Origin: Puffinus mauretanicus
Lineage: Eukaryota; Chordata; Aves; Procellariiformes; Procellariidae
Length of the DNA stretch: 64,000 nucleotides
Direction of reading: 5' to 3'
Assembly: GCA_023333565.1 (NCBI GenBank)
Contig: JAJKFH010004053.1
Coordinates: forward strand, 3,472,001 to 3,536,000
Part shown: piece after piece, positions 49,501 to 61,500 of the stretch
Position numbering within the stretch: the stretch's first letter is position 1
Layout of the letters: every line of letters begins with the position of its first letter
Made by a program: the position numbers and the translations under genes
The notes under the pieces: model-generated
What the model saw: only the letters and a program-made list of their open reading frames with translations
Database searches by the model: none
What the model was told of the DNA's origin: nothing

Positions 49501-52500
49501 TAACCACCCAAACATTTTCATGGAGAAAGGCTGGTTAGGGTCAGAGTTTAAGAGAGGATGGACAGTCATTACAACAGACTCTAACACTTCTTGTTTCAGA
49601 AGTGTTGGTGCTCTACCTCATGCCCCTCTATACTGCAAGACTTCTAATGCATTCTAATGATAGGTTTGATACTTAAATCTTACACAAGAGACCATCCCTA
49701 TAATCCACTGTTCACCAAGTTGTTGTGTTTCTTTTAAAAATCAGCTTCAAGGGAGGAGAGATGTGCCACAGCTGTACTCTCGGGGACTCAATCTTTTGGC
49801 TAGTCAAACTACACAATCACAGAACCGTTGAGGCTGTAAGAGACCTCTTGAGATCATCTAGTCCAACCCCCCTGCTCAAGCAGGGTTACCTAGAGCAGGT
49901 TGCCCAGGACTGTGTCCAATCAGTTTTGAGTATCTCCATAGACGGAGACCCTACAACCTCCCTATGCCAGTGTTTGACCACTCTCGTAATAAAAAAGTAT
50001 TTTCTTGTGTTCAGATTGAATTTCATGGGGTCAAGGTCGATGGTTCGCTCTTGAGAGCTGGAGGTTGTATTCTAAAATGAAGAGACAAGGGGATGGAGTA
50101 TCTGCACTAGCTTTAATCTACTAATAAAGGTCCCAGTCCCAGTGATAATAGGCTGGAAAAGGTTAACAAATCCTCCGGGGACAGAAGCACACTGTCTGGT
50201 TCACTGCTGTTGCTTGTGCTAACTAGCTAGCTTCCTCCTGCCATAGTTACTACTTCACTTTAGAACAGAAACCACAAACTGAATTAGAGCTAAACATAGA
50301 GATGAAGCCATTGCTCCCTCTCTAAGATACTTAGTGGCAGAAGCATAGCACAGCAGACCACCCACCTTGCGGTACTACGGGGAAAGTCATCCCTAGGGTC
50401 ATAAGACCCATAAAAATTTATCTTCAGAATCACTAGCCAGATTTTATATTTGGACACAGATTTTAGGGTCACAGCCCCATCCATTCTCATTTTCAGGGCA
50501 TTATATGCTTATATACAGAAACAGCAACTGGCCCACTTTCAAGGAAAAAAAAAAAAATCCCACGGAGGCTAGTAAATACAAAGGGACTAACTCTGTCTCA
50601 GAAAGTCCCTGAACCACAAATTATTAAAGGTGGATGCAGTATTCTGGAAGAATATTGCTATGTTTGCCTAGATCTTTTTCTTTTTTTTTAAGCCTCTGTT
50701 TTGGCCAATGTAAGGGATAGGTCATTTGGCTAATCCAGAGTCACCATTTTTTCCCTCATTTTAGGTGGCTGTCACCTCTTTCTACTGTTCATGCATAGCA
50801 TGGATGCTTTTTGTTCAAGAGGAGAAGAAATCAAACTGTCTTTTTCTAGTGCACTCTACTGGAGCGGCCCTTTTGTCTTCATGTCACATTTGTCTCTAAC
50901 AGGTCTTCGAACTATACATAGTAATGTGTGTGCATGTTTCTGTATGTGTTGTACATTGTTGCACAGATAAACAGTACACACATACACAGAGTCTCTTCCA
51001 ATTCCTTCGTTCTTCTGTTTGCTGTTCTAATCTGTTTGCCTACTGACTTTGGTTTCATGACTCATTCTACAAGAATCTCACTTGACTTGTGGTGGCAGAA
51101 GAAAACTTCCCTGAAATAAATCGAGTGTATAAACTTCATATTTAAAGGTGTCAGGTGTTCACTGCTGAAGACCGTCCCCTCAACCAGCTGTTCATTATAG
51201 TGGTTTTCCTCTACATTACATTAGCTTTTGTTCTCCCTCTCTTCTCAGACCGCAGGAACAAGTGTATCTTTTCAAGACAGTTAGCAACAGGGTTTTGATC
51301 TTCAGATCAAAAGCAGAATGTTCATAATGATCACATGTTTGGCAGAAAATGATTGCCACCCCATGTGCTTCTGCATTCTGTACTAATCAGGTCTCTCCAT
51401 CATCAGCTGTTTTATGTGCGTCTTACACTGTAAGTAAATTGCAGGACTGATCCATCCCTGGAGGTTTTGTTCCTATGTATAAGAAACATTCAAATACACT
51501 TCCACGCATAGGTCTGAGTTAATTCTCAGACCTATGTAGTTTGTCTTAATGGTTGCACATACAAATAAATAGATTTTAAAAAGCCTAAACTTACCATGAC
51601 CTGGTGAGAAAACATCATCCAGAGAGTTTAGACATAACACTGGAATTCCTACTGACTTCAGCTTGCGACATGGGCTAGCATCTTCATAGTAATCATCAAT
51701 TGTACGGTAGCCAAACATGACTGAAGTGAACTGCTTGTCAAATTCTCTAACAGTTCTAGCCTGAAGTACAGAATTCAAATAGGGAACTATGTAAGCATTT
51801 GGAAAACAGCATCCAGCTAAAGCAAAAGTAACATTTTCACATACCTTCATCACGAGATCCATATCAAATAATTTCTCCAACATTTGTCGGTGCCTAAAAA
51901 GAAAGAGAGAAAAATTGGAGGGCTTGGTTTTTGTTATACAAACAGGTGTAGAAGTCCTCTGCTTTACAGATACATTTATAGAAATAACTCCCTAACAAGA
52001 ACATGCTTGTTTTTAATTTTCTGTCATATTAAAAATCTGTCTGGAATCCAAGAGCAGAAGAAAAGAATTGTTCATTCATATGCAGGCACATCCAGCAACA
52101 TAGTAAAAATCTACATAAGCCATGAGAAAGATGCCAAAGATAAGAGAACTAAATATTTGGGAATACAAAATACACCCTGATTTTATAAAGCAGAGGATGA
52201 ACTAGTCCTTTCCATGCTTTTGCAGTCAACACCAACTTAAAAGAATTAGTATATATACATGTATACTCAAAGTCAATATGTGCATGTCTAAAAAATTAAA
52301 AAATACATTCACTTCATAATGCATATATATAGAAGTACGTTGGTCTTGTGACTAGTCCCTTGAGGAGCAGAGAAATTTAGTCACATTGATGACAATCTTT
52401 CTTGCAAAGGTCCTCTTGATTTCAAAACTCACAGAAGAATGCACACAGAACAGCTATGTGAAGTGTTGTTACAGCATTAATTTTGCCAATATTATTATAC

Positions 52501-55500
52501 CTGCTGTAGATCTCATGCTAACATCCTTCCACCTTGCTAAATAGTTCAGAAGGCAACTCACCTGCTGATAGAGGATTGTAGACAAGTAGTCAAGTAATAG
52601 TTGAAAAGAAGCCAGTTTAGTGGCTTCTCCAGAGATTCTACAGATTCAAAAACATTCCAACCCGCAGAGAAAATTGCAGCTGCCATTAAAGGAGTGTCTC
52701 TGCCAGTTTTGCCCAGGTAATTTAAAAGAAGCATGCTACAAACAGAAATGAAAAACAGAAACATATATACTATCAAATTGTTTGCTTCAATTTAAAGCAA
52801 ATATAACAATCAGCCACCTTTTTGTCTGTTTTTCAGTTGTTTCTTGTATCAGCCCTACAGTTGTGCCTAATACTTCTAAAAGGTAGTCAATGTAATCAAC
52901 ATATTACTCATGAAGTTTGCTTTCTCACTCTACTGTCAGAGAGGAACTGAGCGCACTGTGTAGGATGTGGGTAGGAGTGCATTTAGAAATAAACAGAGAT
53001 ATACTAGTCTTATTTATATCACTAAAAGGGAGGAAAAGGTGAAATAAATGTATCTTACTCATGGAACAGGTATTCCCAAGTTGTTAGTAAGTTTTACCGT
53101 TTTACAAGCTCTTGGTCTTCCTGATCTAATAAATATGATCAGCGTGCCTGACAAATGCAAGCTGCCCCTGGCACGCCTGCCTCACTATGAAGCTGTCTTT
53201 TGAGTTGAAGGTAATGCCTTTACCCCACCTCACACATACGAGACAACACAGCTGCTTTTTAACACAAAGCATGTAAAGAATGAAGTGTTGGATAATGAAT
53301 AAAACTAGTGAAACAAAATTATGACCCGAATAAATGACTTAAGTCTTGCCTTTCTGACCAATTGCAACTTACAGTCTCTACTGCTAATGTATAGTTGAGT
53401 TGAAAAAAGGGGAGAGTTCACCAGTACCTTACCCTTCAAGTGTAGAAAAATTAAAGTAGCAGGAAGAGAGTAAAAGAAAAATACTAAGAGAAAAGCAGTA
53501 AGTCTTACTTTACTGCCTGAGGCTCCGAAGTTTATAACCAGCATTTTAATACCAAGCCTTTAACTCAAAACATTACAAGTTCTACAACTTAATATAGCTC
53601 CCTGGACCACCAATACTCCGTACCTTGGCTTCATCTACCATACTTCAGGAGACAGCAACCTTTCGCAAAGACATTGTGAACCAGCCTGCCGTCACAGAGA
53701 CTTTATCCCCGTGCACTACCTACCAGGTCATAAGACAGCAGTGCAAAAGGGAAACCAGTCTTTGGTATTACCAAAGACTTGCCAGTCGGTAGGAACCAGC
53801 AGCTCACACAGTTGAACTCAATGAGGAAAGTCACCTGTGGCACATATAGGAGTTAGGTAGCATATCTTCCCTCTCACCCACAGAAGAGGAGGAACCTGTG
53901 AGTCACCAGTTTATATACTGTAAGAACATTGAACCATAAACCAATTTAAAAAAAAAGTTGCAGTAGTAGAAGCAGCCACCTCTCTAACAGAATTCACAGA
54001 ATATATGTGGTAGAGAGAAGGTTCAGAAATCTTTAAGTTAGAAAACAAAGTCCCCTTCCAGAATAATGCATACTGAAGATCAGTAGAACAAGTGGGCTTT
54101 CATTTACATTTAGACCTTTGTGAAGTGAATGGTTACTTTTCCTCTTCATTGAGCAAATGTGTCCTATATAGATTAACCGGCTATTCAGAAAATTTTGAAA
54201 AGAGATAGGTAATAGAAACTATTGTAAAATTAAGACAAGTGGATGATTTTCACAATATACCCCTGGTGAGATCTCTGCTCCTGCTTAATTTTAAACATGC
54301 AAGTGTTCCAATTAATTTTGAAGCATGGAAACAGTCCCCATGTGGATGATTAGAGACTCTTCCAGTTTTCTGTACATTAAGCATATGCTTTCTCTTTGTG
54401 GTTCAGGACTTTAAAAACATGTCGGAAAGAGGAAGGTGGAACATCTTGCCTAAAATCGCCCAGTGGTGGTGGTGGTGAGGCAAAAGCCAGGAACAAAACA
54501 CAGATCCCCTGTGCCATACTAACAGACTTCGCCACTATTTAGGATACCATAACTAGGTTAAGCCAAGGACAGAAATGACACTAAGGGCTGAACTGGTCTT
54601 TTGTACCAGTCGCAGAACGGCTAGCTTCTACTGCACCTTCAGCCCTGAAATCTGGTTCTTCACCTACTACACCCCGGCCCTCTTAGTTCTAGTGTAATGG
54701 TGCACCACACATGAAGCTACCCATGAAGAACTACTTTAAGTTTGTATCTCGTCATTGAAACAAGCCTCTACTGCAAATGCTTCTTTGGCTTTCACCATTT
54801 CCAATGAAATGTGTTTTTGCAATACATCATGTTATTTCATGTTTTGCATGCAAAAAAGTCTGAGCTGGGGAGAGATAGCATGCCAAGTGAGACAAGAGCC
54901 AACAGGTTCGCTAACCTTGTGAAGAAGAGTTTTAAACTAGGTTTGTCAAGGGATGGAGGACAAAGCCTGAAGAGAAGCAAAGGCCTGGCAGGCCCTGATG
55001 AAACACCCAAGGGATAGCATAATGGGGGAGGCTCTCACACTTCCCTGAGAAAGCAGCATGACTGCAGACCATCTCATATACCAGTACATGCACGAACACA
55101 CAGCATGGGAAAAATAGAAGGAATTAGAAGTCTGTGCATAGTCACAGAACAAGTTTATTGGATCACACAGACAGGGAGGACTCGCAGGCAGACAAGACTA
55201 TGCTATGATGGATGCAAACAGACTCTTCATGAAGGCCTTGAAGGCAAGGAGGAGGGTTTGCACCTTAGACAAAGGAGACATTTAAATGCACAGAACTTTT
55301 CCCTGGTGCAGAGGGAGCAACAATTCAGAGCTAATAGATCAAAATCATCTGGGAGGCTAACAAAGGGGATATCATGGTGGGTGTCTGCTACAGACCTCCT
55401 GATCAAGAGGAGGAATTAGAGAATCCGTGTCTTTGGACAGCTAAAAGAAACTTCATAATCACCAGGCACAGGGAACTGTAACCATCCCAACATCAATTGC

Positions 55501-58500
55501 CACAGCAAGGCACAAGTAGACCAGATTTCTGGAGAGTATTGAGGGCAATCTTTTGATACACAATCAATGACCCAAATGTTCTATGGACCTGCTACTCACA
55601 TGTAAGGAAGAACCCGTCAGGTACGGGAAGGTGCAAAACAGTCTTGGCCGCTGAGAGTATCAGATGGTGGATTTTTAAGATCAAAAGTGCGTGGGGAAGG
55701 TAAGCAGCAGAAATACAGTACTGGAGAGAGTTGGCTTTAATTTGGTCAGGGATCTGGTTGGCAGGATCCCATGTGAGATGGCCCTGATGGGCAAAGGGGT
55801 CTGGGAGAACTGTTTGACCTTAAGGATAACTGAATGTAAAGCACAAGTGTGGTACATTCTGATGTGCAGGAAGTTAAGCAAGAGTGGGAGAAGACCAGAA
55901 ACAAAAAAACTCCTGACTGAGTTCAGGAAGGAAGTATCCTGAAGGTAGAAGGGGGGTGGGCTATCTGGGAGAAACAGTCATTGCCCAAGCATGCAGGGAT
56001 GCAGTTAGGAAAACTAAAGTTCAGCTGGTGTTGGAACTAGCAAGGGATATGCAGGACAACAAGAAAAAGGCTTCTGCAACAACTTCTGTAAGTACATTGG
56101 TACAAAAAAAGGCTCAGAACAAACAACATCCACTCCTTTCGCCCCATCAGTGAAGCCAGTCATCTCATCATAGAAGGCAATCAGATCACTTGGGCATGCG
56201 TTGTCCTTGATGAATCCAGTCACCTTCTTATCCTTCATATGCTTGGAAATGGCTTCCAGAGGATCTTCCCAAAGAACTGAGGTTAGGCTGACCAGCCTTT
56301 ATTCCCTCCTGGGACCACTATTCAACAGAGCAGGGAACCTAGTGACAAAAGATTTGTAAAAAGCAGAGGCTACCTGTCTTCCCTGTCTTTTCTGCTGAGG
56401 TCCATTCTCAGGCCTACTAGGTCCCTGTGCCTAGTGGCAGAGTATGGGAGAACGAAGTATTACTCGTGGCAGAGGAAGATCAAGTTAGGGCCCAGTTATG
56501 CAAACTGGGCATAAACATGTCAATGGGACCAGGTGAGGTGCACCAAAGCTCCAGAGGGAGGCAGCCAATGTCATTATGAGACTGCTCTCTATGACTTTTG
56601 AAAGGTTGCAGCAACTGTGGGATATTCCTGATACCTGGAAAAAAAGGCATCCATCTACAAGAATGGCAAGGAGGAGGAAATGTAGGCTGGTCAGCCTAAC
56701 CTCAGCGCTTTGCAAATATCCTCTGGAAGCCATTTCCAAGCATGTAAAGGTAAAGAAGGTGACTGATAACAGCCAGCATGGATTTACCAAGGACAAAGCA
56801 TGCCTGAGCAACCTGATTGCCTTCTATGATGAGCTGACTGCCTTTGTTGATTAGGGGGAAGGAGTGGATGTTGCTTATTTTGACTTTAGCCAGGTTTTTG
56901 ACAGCCTTCCATGGTCTCCATGTGGCTAAATTGGAGGGACATGGTTTGAATAGGTGACCTGCATCGTGCGTGGAAAACTGACTGGACCACTAGGCTCAGA
57001 GAGTTATGTTCAGGAACTTGAAGTCCAACTGGAGTGGTTGGACCAGATGCTAGTAGTGTTCCTCAGGGGGTCAATCATGGGGCCAATACTGTGTGACGTC
57101 TTCATTAACTGGATGATGAGATGGGACACACCCTTAGTAAGCTTGCAGGTCAAATTGTGGGTAGCAGCTGGTGAACTGGAAGACAGGGCTGCCGTTCTGA
57201 GGGACCTCAACAGGCTGGAAAAATGGGCTAGCAGAAACCTCATGAAGTTCAACAAAGGCAAAAGCAAAGTCCTGCACCTAGGACAGGTTAATGAGTGGAT
57301 AGACAGCAGCTGAAAGAGACCTGGGCAAATGGAACATGACTTAGCAATGCACCCTTGCAGCAATGAAGACGACTAACGACATGCTGTGCTTTGTTAGTAA
57401 GAGCAAAACAAGCAGGTCTAGGGAAATGATTATTTCCCTGTCTTTGGCACTTACGAAATTGTATCTGGAGTGCCCAATTTTGGGCTTCCCACCAAGATAG
57501 ACACTCACATACTGGAGAGACTCATAAGTCTTCATACTGAAGACACTGGCAAAATCCCAGCAACACGAATGGAAAAAGATTGGCCTGATTTAAAAGGCTT
57601 CCAAGTTATTTATTTGTTTGATTATCAATAACTATATAGCTTGAACAAATCTGTATTTATCCCAAAGCTCCTACAAGTAGATTAATTGACATTAATCTAC
57701 TATATCTGGGCTGTATCTGCCCAGCCTCCGTAAAATTTATCAGAAAGAAGGGAAGTCTCAGGAAGTTACCACTATGTCTGCAGTATTTCTAATGGAAGTT
57801 CTCCTCTCCTATGATTTTTGTTAAAGAGGCTGTCTGAACATTTTGCCTAGCTTCTAGCAGTGATTTTTCTAAGGAACTGTGCTATCATTGTCTGTTCTAG
57901 CTGTGCTTTCTGGAGAGAAGCCAGGACAGAGCAAGGCTTAATACCACATGTATCAACCCATACTGGTTTCAACAACAATACTACTTGCTTCTGAGCCAGA
58001 CAGAGCAGATACCCACATCTCTTCCAGCTTAACCTACCCACACACTGCAGAACCCAAACAGAGTGAAGATAAATCTTGTCATTTCCAGAGGTTACTAAGA
58101 AACATGGCATGTTAGCTCTAGTTCCTATTTGTTATCCCTCTGTTCCAAAGACGGCCTCCATAGTTTCCAAAGATTGTATTGCCCATGTGTTTGGCTGTAA
58201 ATCTGTCTGTCAGTGTTTCCTGTCTTTCTCCACCCCCCTCAATTTTTGAACCTTGGCCAATTTCGACCTTCCCTGACATAGAGCTAAAAGCCTTAAAGAT
58301 ACGAAGTTTCTGAAAGTCTTCTGAATATTGACCGTTGGAGACAGAACCCAAGTTACTTGCAGTTCAGTAAGTACGGCAGGTATTGCAGAGTAATGATTTA
58401 CAGTCAGGCTACAACCGTCTCATTTTACGACCATAGTTAAGCTGAGACTTGCGGTACGTAACACCTTACCCTCCCATAGAAACACCGGCTGCCACGAACG

Positions 58501-61500
58501 GAGCTGCGGGGTGCAAGCTGTGTACGTGGTGAATAACGGCCTCTAAATCCTCTGTGTTAGCTGCACAGTAAGTCCGTGGTGTCTGTAAGGAGTCAGAGGG
58601 AAAAATGCCATCATAAGCTTTTGTATTATCCTTTAAGGACAAAGCAAACTGAACAGTGGGTCATTTATATAACGAGATAAATTTAGCATTTATCGTGAAG
58701 CTGCCGAAATGGCAAATATAAACCCAGAGCGCTCCATGAGGAGGTGGAGGAAGGAGTTATACTTGTTATCATTACAAAATAAAACAGGTGACAAGTATTT
58801 TCAGTGTCTGCAGCCCCCAGGTCATCAGACGAAATCTGAACACAGAGCCACGAGCTAAACTAGACAGAACTAGATCAGAACTAAATAGGCACCGATATTT
58901 TTAAAATACCCCGAGGAAATGAAAACACATCATAAAGGCTGCAATTTACAGAACAGAAAGTTTTAATGATGATTTTACCATCTTCATGCACATTCAAATG
59001 CAAAAGAAAATATTAGATTTCAAGTTCTGTCAGCTAGCATTTGAAAAGTAGCCAACATTTAGATTCTGCACACAATACGAGCAAATAAATAGATAAATAA
59101 ATTCACCAGTGCCATTTACCTAAAATACTAAATACATTTACTAAAATACTCTATTAACTAAAGCAATGAAACACCCATATTATCCCTTCTCTATCTACCA
59201 TCAACATCTCTTCACATCTTTAATTGGGACTTGGAATGACTTCCACTGGCGTCACCGGGATTTGGGTAACCCCTTCCCTGCTTACTTGAAGGATAAGCAC
59301 AGCTTTTGAGCCTCACCTGCACAGACAACTGCTACAGGCCACAATCTGGGGGACTATCTGGAGCGGTATACCTTTTAGGTACAGTAAGAATCACAGTAAA
59401 ATAAGTTTTTTCTAATGGTGTTCTCTAGATTTCATCTACAGCACGAGAGAGCTTTGAACTAGAGTCGCTACTAAAAGTGTTAGTGGCCTTGACTTAACTA
59501 TAGGTAGTGGCTGGCCTGACAAAATTCAGTATAAACTGAATGTAAAAATACTTAGTTATGAGTTAATTGAAGTTATTTGTTGCCTGAAGCAAGAATGTTT
59601 TTTAAGTTTTTTTTTTTTTAAATTGCTTTCAGTTATACAGCCTGGATATTTGTGGGCAATTTTAACAAGTTTAATTAGATGAAACTAATTACTTAAAATA
59701 CATTTAACAAGAATATTGAAATGTTGAAGTCAAAGATAAAAAAAAAAAGGCAAGAAAAGCTAAATCTGGATAATTAAAACTGAAGACGGTCTTAATTTCC
59801 ATTTATGTTGCATTTCCAGTTCTCATCCACATGAATCACTCTTCACTGTTTTACACCCTATTAATTATAAACAGTGTGAATGTGTTTTATTTTAATTAAA
59901 TTGTCAAGTTTACATGGAAAAATAAATTATTTTTGGTAACTAGGGTCTAATGTATTCTAAGTGAAAGTGTATTTGATTAGAAGTTTATAAAACTAGAGAG
60001 ATATGTTGCATTTTAATTCCAGTTAATTCCTGACACTTTAATGTCTATCTATCTACTCATTGTATGAAGATATTTTCAAACACCATCTTAGCTCACATTG
60101 GCTGTGGTCAATCTAATATTTGATTATTCCATAACAATAATTCACAGTAACTTTCAATAACAAACAAGAACAGCATTTAAAAACTGATTTTTAAAATAAT
60201 TATTATTTGGTGTAAATTTGAATCTATCTTTACAGAGACTAGAAAAAGAACTACTTGCATGACTAATTTCTACTGTGGTGCTCAACTATGCTTCAAACTC
60301 ATTAACTAGGGATTTTATATTAAAATGTAGAAACCCCTTTGCAGAAAATGTGATAATTTCAGCTGGTTTGCTTCGCAGTAAGATCTTATAAAGCTTAAAG
60401 ATGTAAATCCGATTATGGTAAAATACACACAATGCATCCAAACAAGAGATCTTTTCTCTTAACAATTCAGAAATTCGTCAATAAGGACTTTGTGTATCTC
60501 AAAACTGCTTTGTAGATCCATCTCCAAAAGTATGCAGAAAACTACTCTTAACATGGCAATATTTGCATTGAAATGCTTTATCTGATTATGGGAAAACATT
60601 CTGAGCTTTTTAAAGTTTGAAACCAGGGGATTAAAAAATGCAAAACAATACCAAGTATTATGCACATTCATTCCAGCTGCAGAACTGTCAACAAAACGCA
60701 TACGAAGAAACAAAGCTTATTCAGCAATATTTCATCATGCCTTGTCCCTAGCTGCAGAAAACGTTTAGCTTCACGACTTTGTCATTTGTGGAACTGCCAG
60801 TTATTTCTAAGCAAACATGATATGTCTGTCCCAAACACAAAAAATGTCTTTTGTAGCTGGGTTTGTGTCATAATTGCTGAGAAAAATACAAGAACACATT
60901 TAACTTTTATGGCTATCCATAAAACAAGAACACAAACAAGAACACAAACAAGAACACATTTATTTTTATGGCTATCCATAAAAATCTGGTTCATTAATTC
61001 AATAATATACAATATGGATCAATTTTAATGGCACAACTTTTTAACCGTATGAAAATCTAGTTTAAACTCATACTGGCCACTGGGAAAGTAATTATGACTG
61101 CTTATATTTGGATTTGTATGTTAAAACTACGGAAGAAAATTGCATTGATTGAACAGAATTTCTTGGATATGTGCATTTTAGATACTATAGTATTTTTGGA
61201 AAGAAAAGTATAAGGATTGTTCATTTTAATGTTACAGATATTAATAATTTAAATAATTTCCTAAAATGAAATGTTCACAAAAATTGTGTGTTGACCAGTT
61301 GACCTCTCTGAGTTTTAAAATAAAAGATGAATATTATTGGCACGTGATTGATCTGCCAGATGACTAGACTCTCTTCTCTGCATTTTCAACATATGCTGTG
61401 AGTTTCTCTCATTTAAATCCAGCCATACAAATAGACATGAGTGATTTCATATATACCACTTATAAGTGAGAGAGGTTTATCTTAGAAGTCATCCTTACCA

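Larger units (their letters stand above)
43599..51594 (-). other. ABHD3: ABHD3 last intron
   Basis: GT-AG intron of 7996 nt. It holds a CR1 tail at 49814-50055, an imperfect 72-nt hairpin at 49389-49460 and a short CT repeat near 47916-47931. Several moderately GC-rich stretches (45.5-47.3 kb) show open frames but no recognisable protein. Confidence 0.8.
52736..58469 (-). other. ABHD3: ABHD3 intron containing a long CR1
   Basis: GT-AG intron of 5734 nt. About half of it (54.85-57.58 kb) is a degraded CR1 on the opposite strand. A short GGT repeat lies at about 54464-54477. Confidence 0.85.

Noticed and set aside
56576..57313. Reverse-transcriptase-like frames as a possible host gene
   Set aside because: They are pieces of a degraded CR1 broken by stops and frameshifts, not a domesticated gene.
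60660..61028. 122-codon plus-strand frame with Thr/Arg/Gln repeats
   Set aside because: The repetitive residues come from the 12-bp tandem DNA repeat, and the frame lies in an ABHD3 intron.
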